Assembly: GCF_007988885.1 (NCBI RefSeq)
Contig: NZ_BJUZ01000002.1
Span: 682,001 to 746,000, forward strand
Direction: 5' to 3'
Length of the DNA stretch: 64,000 nucleotides
Origin: Gluconobacter wancherniae NBRC 103581
GTDB taxonomy: Bacteria; Pseudomonadota; Alphaproteobacteria; Acetobacterales; Acetobacteraceae
Position numbers and translations under genes: made by a program. Below are positions 37,354 to 45,205 of this stretch, in pieces. Under the pieces are notes generated by a model. The model was given only the letters and a program-made list of their open reading frames with translations, was not told where the DNA came from and did not search any database. Each line of letters begins with the position of its first letter. The stretch's first letter is position 1.

Positions 37354-37844
37354 AGATCCTGCCCGGAATGGGGCCTTCCAGTCTGCTTCAGGCTTTTCTG
37401 GATGTGACACGCTGGCGGGCCTCCGGGCAAGATCGTCTTGGCCGGCGCCAGCCTATTGCGCTTTTTCCTCTTGAAACGGGGGGGTGTGAAGGCTGCGCAA
37501 TGGAAGTTTCCGCTCTGGCAGGCAGTGCTTTTGCGCTTGAGCAGCATGGCTTTTGTCTGGTGAGTGAGCCGGAAGACGCGGACTGGCTTCTGGTCACGGG
37601 GCCGGTGACGCGGGCGAGTGCGGATGCGCTTGATCGAAACTGGCGCGCAATGCCGCGTGGCAGGAGCCTTGTCGCGGTTGGTGATTGTGCGATCAGCGGC
37701 GGACCGTTCACTACTAATTATGCTGTTTTGGGGGGGCTGGATAAACTTGCCTCTGTGAGGATGCAAGTGCCGGGCTGTCCTCCATCCCCGCAGGATCTGC
37801 TTCTGGGGTTGGAGGCGCTGGCGACCGGTCAGGTCAGGACGTAA
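37350..37844 (+). CDS. Hydrogenase-4-like small subunit (HyfI/NuoB-like) with [4Fe-4S] ligands
   Basis: A 164-residue protein holding the four cysteines of the proximal/N2-type cluster: C46 and C49 (ETGGCEGCAMEVSAL), C113 (GDCAISGG) and C143 (PGCPPSP). The cluster site is thus intact although the partner large subunit has lost its metal ligands. It is shorter than HyfI (about 250), lacking C-terminal additions. It overlaps the large-subunit gene by four bases (ATGA). Its 3' end overlaps the convergent pssA gene by 11 bp. Confidence 0.85.
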   Translation: MKILPGMGPSSLLQAFLDVTRWRASGQDRLGRRQPIALFPLETGGCEGCAMEVSALAGSAFALEQHGFCLVSEPEDADWLLVTGPVTRASADALDRNWRAMPRGRSLVAVGDCAISGGPFTTNYAVLGGLDKLASVRMQVPGCPPSPQDLLLGLEALATGQVRT

Positions 37845-38724
37845 CTGGTTCGTCTTCGACCGCTTCGGACATGTCTTCTGCGGCCTTCTTTAGTCGGTGA
37901 TAAGAGCGCCGCGAGAAAGGCAGGATGGCGACGTACAGAACGCCTGCCACAGCGAGAGCACCCCACGGATCAGCCACCAGAACTGCTGCAAACAGACAGG
38001 TTCCCAGCATGAGCGGTAGCACGTAACGCGATGGGACCTTGAAGTTCTTGAACGACCAGACTGGTAGCGTTGATACCAGCAGTGCCGCAGTGAAAATCAG
38101 ACAGATTGCAGAGACAATTGGCGCGCGTGCGAAGTCCGCGATTGCCGGAGTGCCCATTCTGTCTGCTTCGAGGCCTAGGAAAACTGGAAACAGCACAATT
38201 CCAGCACCTGCTGGCGCAGGGACGCCTGTGAAGAAACTGTGCGAATATTCGGGTTTATCTTCGTCATCTAGGCTTGCATTGAAGCGGGCCAGACGAAGCG
38301 CCATGCAGACCGTGAACATGACGCAAGGGACAAATGCATAACGCCCTGCGTTCTCAAGGGACCACATCAGCAGGACGAATGACGGCGCAACGCCAAAGCA
38401 GACAAAGTCTGAAAGACTGTCGAATTCGGCGCCGAAGCGGGTTGTGCCTCGGAGGAGGCGCGCAATCCGCCCGTCCAGCCCATCAATGCACGCAGCAATC
38501 AGAAGGGCCACGGCTGCCTGCCCGAAGCGAAGCTCTAGCGCAAAACGCATGCCGCTTAGCCCGGCGCACAATCCGAGCATCGTCATGATATTCGGAATCA
38601 GTCGGTTGAAGGACGGGCCACGGACGCGGTTACGCGGGCGGCGTCCGATCCTGCGAAGCCTGCGGCGGATACGACGGCGTCGGGCAGGAGGTGTGTCCTG
38701 CCGGATCGGCTCGGGGGCGCTCAT
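37834..38724 (-). CDS. pssA: CDP-diacylglycerol-serine O-phosphatidyltransferase
   Basis: A 296-residue integral membrane phosphatidylserine synthase of the CDP-alcohol phosphotransferase family. The motif DGx2ARx8Gx3Dx3D is complete around residue 85-107 (begins DGRIARLLRG, ends FDSLSD). An Arg-rich cytoplasmic N-terminus of about 40 residues precedes the first helix; about eight helices follow. Phosphatidylserine is then decarboxylated by Psd, encoded 13 bases upstream in the same operon. Confidence 0.93.
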   Translation of the reverse strand: MSAPEPIRQDTPPARRRRIRRRLRRIGRRPRNRVRGPSFNRLIPNIMTMLGLCAGLSGMRFALELRFGQAAVALLIAACIDGLDGRIARLLRGTTRFGAEFDSLSDFVCFGVAPSFVLLMWSLENAGRYAFVPCVMFTVCMALRLARFNASLDDEDKPEYSHSFFTGVPAPAGAGIVLFPVFLGLEADRMGTPAIADFARAPIVSAICLIFTAALLVSTLPVWSFKNFKVPSRYVLPLMLGTCLFAAVLVADPWGALAVAGVLYVAILPFSRRSYHRLKKAAEDMSEAVEDEPVTS

Positions 38725-38737
38725 CGTGCGGTCTGGT

Positions 38738-39415
38738 TCAGAGTTTTGCCAGGACGGTTTCGCCGCCGATCATTGTCTGTCCTTCGGTCACCAGCGGCTC
38801 CACGCCGGGCGGAAGATAGACGTCTGTGCGGGAGCCGAAGCGGATCAGGCCAAAACGCTCACCGGCTTCAAGGTGATCGCCTTCCTCTACGAAGCACAGG
38901 ATACGCCGTGCAATCAGACCGGCGATCTGAACAACGCCAATATTGCGACCATCGGCGAGCGTCAGGCGCAGTTCGTTGCGCTCATTATGCTCGGATGCTT
39001 TGTCGAGGCTGGCGTTGAGGAACTTGCCTGCGTGATAGGCGACCTTCGTCACCTGACCAGCAACGGGCATGCGGTTGATATGAACATCCAGCACGGACAG
39101 GAAGGTAGAGACGCGCCAGACAGGAGCTGCTCCCATTTCTAGTGCGACCGGGGGAGCGACCAGCGACACGGAGGTGATGCGGCCATCAGCAGAAGCCAGA
39201 ACCAGATCCGAGCCTGGTGGTGGCGTGCGCTTTGGGTCGCGGAAGAAATAGAGGCAGAACGCCGTGAAGGCGATGCCTGCGTTACCCAGAAACCGGGTGG
39301 CGCGCCAGGGTGTTGCCCGTCCCAGGAGGCCGACGAGCGTACCTGCTGCGAGGAAGGGAGTCGCAGCGCGATGCGGCGGCGACAGGACGAGCTTCAAGGA
39401 TTGAATGAGGGACAT
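38738..39415 (-). CDS. psd: Phosphatidylserine decarboxylase proenzyme (short form)
   Basis: A 225-residue PSD that makes phosphatidylethanolamine. The self-cleavage site is RFGSRTDVYLPPG near residue 192, where the Ser becomes the pyruvoyl group; this is the GS form common in Alphaproteobacteria rather than the LGST of E. coli. One N-terminal membrane segment and the VLDVHINRMPVAG motif are present. It forms the psd-pssA pair. Confidence 0.94.
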   Translation of the reverse strand: MSLIQSLKLVLSPPHRAATPFLAAGTLVGLLGRATPWRATRFLGNAGIAFTAFCLYFFRDPKRTPPPGSDLVLASADGRITSVSLVAPPVALEMGAAPVWRVSTFLSVLDVHINRMPVAGQVTKVAYHAGKFLNASLDKASEHNERNELRLTLADGRNIGVVQIAGLIARRILCFVEEGDHLEAGERFGLIRFGSRTDVYLPPGVEPLVTEGQTMIGGETVLAKL

Positions 39416-39489
39416 ATGCGCAGTCTTACGACACCGGTAGCCGGGGTCAAGAATCCTGATTGTAAGAGCACACTTTTCCGAAGTGTTTT

Positions 39490-40215
39490 TCAGGCCGGTT
39501 CCGCAATCTGACGGGAGATCGGTGCCCTGATGCCTTCTTCGAGCAGGGGAAGCCCCGCATAGGCATTTTTTCTGGCCAGAACCACATGCACACCCGCGAG
39601 GGGATATCCGGTAGCTCTTCCAAGACGCTCCGGGATGGTTCCGTTACTGGTATTGAGAAAAATCGGGGGCGCCATGAGTGCGCCGGTATGTCGTTCAATC
39701 CGGAACATGCCCTGACCCAGGACGCGTGCTAACTGATTTGTGCTGAAAGGACTGCCATGCCCGAAAGGTGTTGCATCCGTATGCGCCCAGGCTCCCGATC
39801 GGTTGGGCGTTACGAGGATGAGGCATCCATCGTCTGTCATGACACGCCACACGGCGCGTAAGAAGTCTGGAATAGAGCGCGCAAATTCCAGCCCGTGCAC
39901 TACCATGACGGCGTCCATTGAAAGATCGTCGAAGGGCAATCGATTGCTTTCGATGATACAATCCGGAAGGATTCGTTCGATGGGAGACAGACGCTGGGTC
40001 TGGGGTGTTTGCAGTCGACCAGAGACGGCGAAAGACGCACTCCCGGGAAGGTATGGGTGTGTATAGCCTACGCCAAGGATGCGTCTGGCTGTCAGGGAGG
40101 GCATTACGGCCCGGAGCCGCCTATTCAGCAGAAATGCAGCGCGCTGACCTGCGCGGCTCTCGTAGAAAGCGGCGGCATCATCGGAACGGGATCGGGCCAG
40201 ACGCGTCAGCATCAT
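39490..40215 (-). CDS. Class I SAM-dependent methyltransferase-like protein
   Basis: A protein of about 241 residues beginning MMLTRLARSRSDDAAAFYES, related to methyltransferase family 11. Post-motif features are present: LPFDDLSMDAVMVVHGLEF and the LRAVWRVMTDDGCLILVTPN strand. Motif I, however, reads ILGVGYTHPYLP instead of the usual glycine-rich loop, so SAM binding is not certain. It is divergent from gloB with a 37-bp gap; this pairing is recurrent in Alphaproteobacteria, though the substrate is unknown. The frame runs further upstream into gloB and was trimmed. Confidence 0.8.
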   Translation of the reverse strand: MMLTRLARSRSDDAAAFYESRAGQRAAFLLNRRLRAVMPSLTARRILGVGYTHPYLPGSASFAVSGRLQTPQTQRLSPIERILPDCIIESNRLPFDDLSMDAVMVVHGLEFARSIPDFLRAVWRVMTDDGCLILVTPNRSGAWAHTDATPFGHGSPFSTNQLARVLGQGMFRIERHTGALMAPPIFLNTSNGTIPERLGRATGYPLAGVHVVLARKNAYAGLPLLEEGIRAPISRQIAEPA

Positions 40216-40252
40216 GATATCTAACCAGCAACATCCATGAAGGGAAACCGCC

Positions 40253-40969
40253 ATGTCGGTCGATATTCTGCCAATCCCGGTTCTGTCTGACAATTATGCG
40301 TGGCTTGTCACTGTCCCTGATGGCACGCGGGCTTTGATTGACCCCGGCGAATCTGCGCCGGTTGAAGCTGTTCTCGGGGCCGGTAGGCTGGATCTGATTC
40401 TGCTGACGCATCATCACGGTGATCATACAGGGGGCGTAGAGAAACTGCGTCAGCGTTATGGAGCCAAGGTGTTTGGGCCTGCACAAAAGCGGGACTGGCT
40501 TCCTGCTCTGGATCGTGGGCTTGAAGACAACGATGTTTTCCAGATCGGATCGACAGATGTGCAGGCGCTTCTTACGCCAGGGCATGCTGTCGGCCATATT
40601 TCCTATGTTATCCCGGAGGTTCCCGCTCTCTTTAGTGGCGATGCGCTGTTCAGCGCTGGTTGTGGGCGATTGCTTGAAGGAACGGCTGCTGAACTCTTCA
40701 ACAGTCTGCGGCGCTACGCTGATTTGCCAGACGAGACTCTGGTTTGCGCGGGGCACGAATATACGCGCTCAAATATTGCTTTTGCAGTGTCCGTCGATCC
40801 GGAAAACGAGGCGCTTAGAGCGCGTGCAGCGGAAGTGGAGCGGCTTCTTGAAGCGGGCCGACCTACATTGCCCGTCACTCTTGGGGTGGAACGCGCCACT
40901 AATCCGTTTTTGCGGGCTAAAGACGTTGAGACTTTTGCCCGACTGCGCAAGGCGAAGGACGTTTTCTGA
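40253..40969 (+). CDS. gloB: Hydroxyacylglutathione hydrolase (glyoxalase II)
   Basis: A 238-residue metallo-beta-lactamase-fold hydrolase that releases D-lactate and glutathione from S-lactoylglutathione. The metal-binding motif is THHHGDHTGG; further ligands lie in LTPGHAVGHISY, SGDALFSAGCGR and VCAGHEYTRSN. Full length for the family (about 240-255). AAGGGA precedes the ATG, and a strong terminator follows. Confidence 0.94.
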   Translation: MSVDILPIPVLSDNYAWLVTVPDGTRALIDPGESAPVEAVLGAGRLDLILLTHHHGDHTGGVEKLRQRYGAKVFGPAQKRDWLPALDRGLEDNDVFQIGSTDVQALLTPGHAVGHISYVIPEVPALFSGDALFSAGCGRLLEGTAAELFNSLRRYADLPDETLVCAGHEYTRSNIAFAVSVDPENEALRARAAEVERLLEAGRPTLPVTLGVERATNPFLRAKDVETFARLRKAKDVF

Positions 40970-41000
40970 ACTGCTTCCAAGGATAGGACGAAGCCAAAAG

Positions 41001-41035
41001 AAAACCCCGCTCCATTTGGAGACGGGGTTTTCTTT
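41001..41035. terminator. Terminator between gloB and the cio operon
   Basis: AAAACCCCGCTCC (41001-41013), loop ATTT and GGAGACGGGGTTTT (41018-41031), then CTTT. The A and T tracts on both sides allow it to serve gloB and the leftward cio operon. Confidence 0.88.
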
Positions 41036-41055
41036 GTCCTGATGGGGAGGGCTTT

Positions 41056-41223
41056 TCAGCCATGCCCCCCGAAGATGATTTTCTTGAGAAGTTCCGCGCC
41101 AACGCCGACGACGACGACCCCGGCAACCCAGAAGGCGATGAACCATCCCACCTTCTCAAGCCACATGCGCAGGCCCGCGAGAGGGCCGGTGCGGATAACA
41201 GGTTTGCCGTATTCGATCTTCAT
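41056..41223 (-). CDS. Small membrane protein of the cio operon (DUF2474/CydX-like)
   Basis: A 55-residue frame, ATG 41223 to TGA 41056, with AGGAGA seven bases upstream. It encodes one transmembrane helix after an amphipathic start (MWLEKVGWFIAFWVAGVVVV, then LLKKIIFGG). This matches the short DUF2474-type proteins that accompany CioAB-type oxidases, the counterpart of CydX, which stabilises cytochrome bd. It lies 33 bases downstream of cydB. The sequence and placement are clear; the functional role is by analogy. Confidence 0.82.
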   Translation of the reverse strand: MKIEYGKPVIRTGPLAGLRMWLEKVGWFIAFWVAGVVVVGVGAELLKKIIFGGHG

Positions 41224-41256
41224 GGCGCGGTCTCCTGTAAAATCATTCCTCTGATA

Positions 41257-42279
41257 TTAATGATAGTGCTGATCTGCCGTCACTTTTCCGCGGAACACGT
41301 AATAGGAATAGATCGTGTAGGCGAGAATTGTGGGCAGCAGGAACATCGTGCCGACAAGCAGGAACGCCTGACTGTCAGGCGGCGAGGATGCCTGCCAGAT
41401 GGTGATGCTCGGGGGAACGATATAGGGCCATACGTTGATGCCCAACCCGCTGAAGCACAGGAAGAACAGGACCAGCGTGCAGATGAACGGCAGGATGTGA
41501 GACTTCGGATTGCGAAGGCCCAGAAAGAGAAATGCCGTTGCTGCAATCACTGCAACCGGGACTGGGGCTACGAGTGCGACCTGCGGCCAGTCCAGCCAGC
41601 GCTGCATGTAGGTGGCATGGAGCATCGGCGTCCAGATTGAGACGGCACCGATCATGACCAGCAGTAGACCTGCGAGGCCAAATGAGACCTTACGCATGGT
41701 ATCGTGTAGATCCGTTTCGCAACGCCACATTAGCCAGGTCGAGCCGAGAAGGGCATAGCCTACCGAGACGGCCAGACCGCAGAACAGCGCGAACGGCGTG
41801 CACCAGTCGAGGCTGGAGCCAACGAAAACGTTGTTCTCGACTTTGATGCCCTGAACGAGTGTTCCGAGAATGATGCCCTGCATGAAGCTCGCAACGATCG
41901 AGCCGCCACAAAATGCAGAGTCCCAGAAGAACTGCGAGGATTCCTTTTTCATCTTGAAGCGGAATTCGAAAGAGACGCCGCGCAGGATGAGGGCAAGAAG
42001 CATGAACAGGATCGGAAGATACAGCGCCGGAAGAATGGTACCGTATGCCACAGGGAAGACCCCGTAGAGCGAGGCGCCACCAAAGATCATCCAGGTCTCG
42101 TTGCCGTCCCAGACGGGGGCCACGGTGTTGACCATGACGTTCCGGTGGTCGTGGTCACGCTCTTTGAGGAACAGGATGCCGATACCAAGATCGAAGCCAT
42201 CCAGAACAACGTAGATGAAGATCGCGGTTGCTGCGAGGAAGGCCCATACGACGGGAAGCCAGAAGGCGGTGTCGGTCAT
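41257..42279 (-). CDS. cydB: Cytochrome bd-type quinol oxidase subunit II (CioB/CydB)
   Basis: A 340-residue membrane protein with about eight helices. Typical CydB segments are AIFIYVVLDGFDLGIGILFL and PVWDGNETWMIFGGASLYG. Together with subunit I it reduces oxygen with ubiquinol electrons without pumping protons. In Gluconobacter this oxidase is the cyanide-insensitive CIO, low in oxygen affinity. The ATG lies six bases after the cydA stop. Confidence 0.95.
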   Translation of the reverse strand: MTDTAFWLPVVWAFLAATAIFIYVVLDGFDLGIGILFLKERDHDHRNVMVNTVAPVWDGNETWMIFGGASLYGVFPVAYGTILPALYLPILFMLLALILRGVSFEFRFKMKKESSQFFWDSAFCGGSIVASFMQGIILGTLVQGIKVENNVFVGSSLDWCTPFALFCGLAVSVGYALLGSTWLMWRCETDLHDTMRKVSFGLAGLLLVMIGAVSIWTPMLHATYMQRWLDWPQVALVAPVPVAVIAATAFLFLGLRNPKSHILPFICTLVLFFLCFSGLGINVWPYIVPPSITIWQASSPPDSQAFLLVGTMFLLPTILAYTIYSYYVFRGKVTADQHYH

Positions 42280-42285
42280 GTTGGT

Positions 42286-43707
42286 TTACTCCGCCATGCC
42301 AGCGTGTGGATGATGGGAAACCTGCGTGGTTCCGGCGGACATGTGCGGTTCGTGCTCTGATGGCCCTTCCTCACCGGGATGAGGTTCCTGTGCGAAGGAA
42401 TGCAGCAGGATGCCGATGCCACCGGCAAACACGATGAAATACACAATGACGAACGCAACCATGGAGGTGGCGATGCTCGGCAGAGCAATGGCGGACACGC
42501 TGTCGGAGGTCTTGAGCAGGCCGTAAACCGTAAATGGCTGACGTCCTACTTCCGTCGTGACCCAGCCGCAGAGCAGTGCGATGAAGCCGGCAGGCGACAT
42601 CCACAGCGCTACGCGATGCAGGAGTGTGCTGTCATACAGACGGCCCTTCCAGCGCAGGTAGAGCGAGAACACGCCGATCAGCGCCATGAGCATGCCCAGG
42701 GCCACCATGATGCGGAACGAGAAGAACAGCAGCGGCGAGTATGGACGCAGGTCTTTGGGGTAGTCCTTCAGGCCCGGTACTTTGCCATCGAGGCTGTGCG
42801 TCAGGATCAAAGAGCCGACCAGCGGAATCGCGACCTTGAAGTGTGTGGTCTCGTTTTCCATATCCGGGATGCCGAACAGCAGTTCAGGTGCGCGTCCCTC
42901 GGATTCCCAGTCACCTTCCATCGCTGCAATCTTGGCAGGCTGATATTCAAGGGTATTAAGCCCCTGTGTATCGCCAGCCAGAACCTGCATCGGCGAAACG
43001 ATGGCGGCCATCCACATCGCCATGGAGAACATCAGGCGGACCTGTTCGGAAGCCTGACGTCCCTCGCGACGTGCCTTGAGCAGGTGCCATCCACCCACGC
43101 CTGCCACGATGAATGCCACGCAGAGGAATGCTGCCAGGCCCATGTGTACGAGGCGGAACGGGAAGGAGGGGTTGAAGATGATCTTCCACCAGTTTCCCGG
43201 CAGGAAACGGCCGGTTGCGGTGTCGATGATGTAGCCCTGAGGTGTCTGCATCCAGGAGTTGGACGCCAGAATCCAGCTCATCGAGATGAGAGTGCCTATG
43301 GCAACCATGCAGGTTGCACCAAAATGCAAACCTTTGCCGACCCTGTTCAGGCCGAACATCATGACGCCAAGGAAGCCTGCTTCGAGGAAGAAGGCAGTCA
43401 TCACTTCGTAGGCGAGCATCGGACCGAGTATCGGACCGGCCTTCTGAGAAAACTGCGACCAGTTGGTGCCGAATTCGTAGGACATCACCAGACCGGAAAC
43501 CACACCCATCGCGAAGACGACGGAAAAGATCTTCAGCCAGTATTTGAAGAGATCGAGATATGCACTGCGTCCCGTGCGGAGCCACATGCCTTCAAGGACT
43601 GCAAGATAGGATGCAAGTCCGATGGAGAATGCCGGGAATACGATATGGAACCCGACCGTGAACGCGAATTGAAATCGCGCGAGAAATAAAGCCGATAGGC
43701 CAAACAT
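42286..43707 (-). CDS. cydA: Cytochrome bd-type quinol oxidase subunit I (CioA/CydA)
   Basis: A 473-residue haem-bearing subunit. The first haem His lies in FTVGFHIVFPAFSIG; the second His in FRLVHMGLAAFL. The quinol loop region is short (no long Q-loop insertion), which places it with CIO-type enzymes. C-terminal Pro/His-rich tail. The start ATG has GGAAGG about ten bases upstream. The 211-bp upstream region contains an FNR-like box at 43892-43905. First gene of cydA-cydB-DUF2474. Confidence 0.95.
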   Translation of the reverse strand: MFGLSALFLARFQFAFTVGFHIVFPAFSIGLASYLAVLEGMWLRTGRSAYLDLFKYWLKIFSVVFAMGVVSGLVMSYEFGTNWSQFSQKAGPILGPMLAYEVMTAFFLEAGFLGVMMFGLNRVGKGLHFGATCMVAIGTLISMSWILASNSWMQTPQGYIIDTATGRFLPGNWWKIIFNPSFPFRLVHMGLAAFLCVAFIVAGVGGWHLLKARREGRQASEQVRLMFSMAMWMAAIVSPMQVLAGDTQGLNTLEYQPAKIAAMEGDWESEGRAPELLFGIPDMENETTHFKVAIPLVGSLILTHSLDGKVPGLKDYPKDLRPYSPLLFFSFRIMVALGMLMALIGVFSLYLRWKGRLYDSTLLHRVALWMSPAGFIALLCGWVTTEVGRQPFTVYGLLKTSDSVSAIALPSIATSMVAFVIVYFIVFAGGIGILLHSFAQEPHPGEEGPSEHEPHMSAGTTQVSHHPHAGMAE

Positions 43708-43891
43708 GCCGAGCTTGCCTTCCGTCCGGACGACGGAGCACAGATTGCCGGCATGGCTGCGTCAGAGGCCGGGATACTGCGCTCGCGCCATGAAAAGAGC
43801 GTTAGCCACCGCAGCGATGCTGCGCGGGGCCTGGCCCATCCAAGTCAGAACAAGTGAAGGCAGCGGAAGTTTTCTTTTGCCGGACACAATT

Positions 43892-43905
43892 TTGACATGG
43901 ATCAA
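43892..43905 (-). promoter_or_regulatory. FNR/ANR-type binding site upstream of cydA
   Basis: On the minus strand TTGAT-CCAT-GTCAA, one mismatch from the FNR consensus TTGAT-N4-ATCAA. It lies about 185 bp upstream of the cydA ATG, in the gap after the DUF2125 gene. Oxygen-responsive control of the oxidase is inferred. Confidence 0.6.
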
Positions 43906-43918
43906 ACCTGATGCGGGT

Positions 43919-45037
43919 CTACCCCTGCCTGTGTGAGGCGTCAAACATTCTCGTGATAATTGATAAAATTTTCGTGTTACCGAAGGTTGGCGTACCTTGG
44001 TGCACATCTATCGGGAGCATTATGGGGCGGCCACGCGGATAGCTGGCCGAAGAATCGCCGTCTTGGACAAAGGCTGCGAGTTCTTCCTGAAATTTGGGAG
44101 GAAGCTGGCTCTGGAGTATCGGCGACTCAAGCAGCAGATGTGCTGCGTCATGCCATTGAAAGATCCGCAGAGTTGCGGTGCCGTCGAGGTTCGGCATGGA
44201 AAGGCGTGCGGACAGATCTATTGTTGGGTTACGATCCTGCCTGTGAATTGACGCCCGGCAGTGCTGCAGCAGCAAGGCACTGTAACCGGACATGGAGACA
44301 AGTGAACTGTGCCTGTTCTGAGTGCCCGCAAGAGACACTGCTATATCAAGATCGTCCACTGTTCCGCTCCAGCCTGCCAGCAGCCCCGAGCCAGATAAAT
44401 GTTTTGCGGACAAGCGCAGGCCTGTGCGTGTTTCTGTAGGCCCGGCTGAGGGTTTCACCCAGCTCTGTGCGGTAAAGCCCGTCAGATCCATCTCAGTGAA
44501 AATATGCAGATTTTTTTGTGCGGTGAGGTGTGCACTCGCTCCACTGAAATGAATCTTTCCCGAGTTGAGAAAGAATCCATGGAGGGTATCTGTTGTCAGT
44601 GTGAGGGTAAGGTCCGGGGTGACGCTGCGGAACGCCTGACGTCCCTTGAGGGTGAATGCCAGACCCTGATGTGTCCAATCTAGCCAGGAACCTCCAAGAA
44701 CAAGTGCGCTCCCAGCCCATGCGGCAGTAATGTCTCTGGATGGCGGCCTGACGTGGGGAGCATCAAAAGTCAGCTGAGCCCCGAAGGGCCACCCAGATTT
44801 ACGGCGCCCGCTATCCGAGATTGTCCATCCATGCTGGCGGGCGTCTGCAATTACGAGATCTGCGGAAGCGCCGAGACGATTCTGTGCAATGCGCCACGCC
44901 AGTGCGTCTGTGAGGAGCATGCAGGTAACGGCAAGAAGCGTATAAAGAGCATAATGCAGGTAACGGACAGTAATCAATCTGTCTCGACTGCCCTTGTCCT
45001 TGAGGCGGAGCCAAAGCTCAAAGACGAGGGTGCGCAT
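43919..45037 (-). CDS. DUF2125 family protein
   Basis: A 372-residue protein with one N-terminal membrane segment (ALYTLLAVTCMLLTDALAW) and a beta-rich rest that would face the periplasm. The family signature is GWTISDSGRRKSGWPFGAQL, followed by strands such as LDWTHQGLAFTLKGRQ. The family is typical of Alphaproteobacteria, and its function is unknown. It is placed last in the block ftsE-ftsX-YdcF-plsC-DUF2125 but after a 168-bp gap in which I see no clear terminator or gene. The ribosome site is weak. Confidence 0.82.
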   Translation of the reverse strand: MRTLVFELWLRLKDKGSRDRLITVRYLHYALYTLLAVTCMLLTDALAWRIAQNRLGASADLVIADARQHGWTISDSGRRKSGWPFGAQLTFDAPHVRPPSRDITAAWAGSALVLGGSWLDWTHQGLAFTLKGRQAFRSVTPDLTLTLTTDTLHGFFLNSGKIHFSGASAHLTAQKNLHIFTEMDLTGFTAQSWVKPSAGPTETRTGLRLSAKHLSGSGLLAGWSGTVDDLDIAVSLAGTQNRHSSLVSMSGYSALLLQHCRASIHRQDRNPTIDLSARLSMPNLDGTATLRIFQWHDAAHLLLESPILQSQLPPKFQEELAAFVQDGDSSASYPRGRPIMLPIDVHQGTPTFGNTKILSIITRMFDASHRQG

Positions 45038-45205
45038 TTTTTATCCCCAAGAGAGGTTTAGTAGCCATTATTGAGCGCTTAAAAGGAGTCTGGAGGCAAT
45101 ATTTCGGAGAGTTTCCAGTTTTTCATCTGATCGTGAAGGCCCGTTAATGGCTGTATTCCGGGATTTTTATCATGGTAAAGTGCTTTGAAAAAAGAACGCG
45201 AAAAA

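Noticed and set aside
42379-43689. Very long (436 codons) open frame antisense to cydA
   Set aside because: His/Glu/Arg-rich composition typical of an antisense shadow of a membrane-protein gene; cydA itself is certain.
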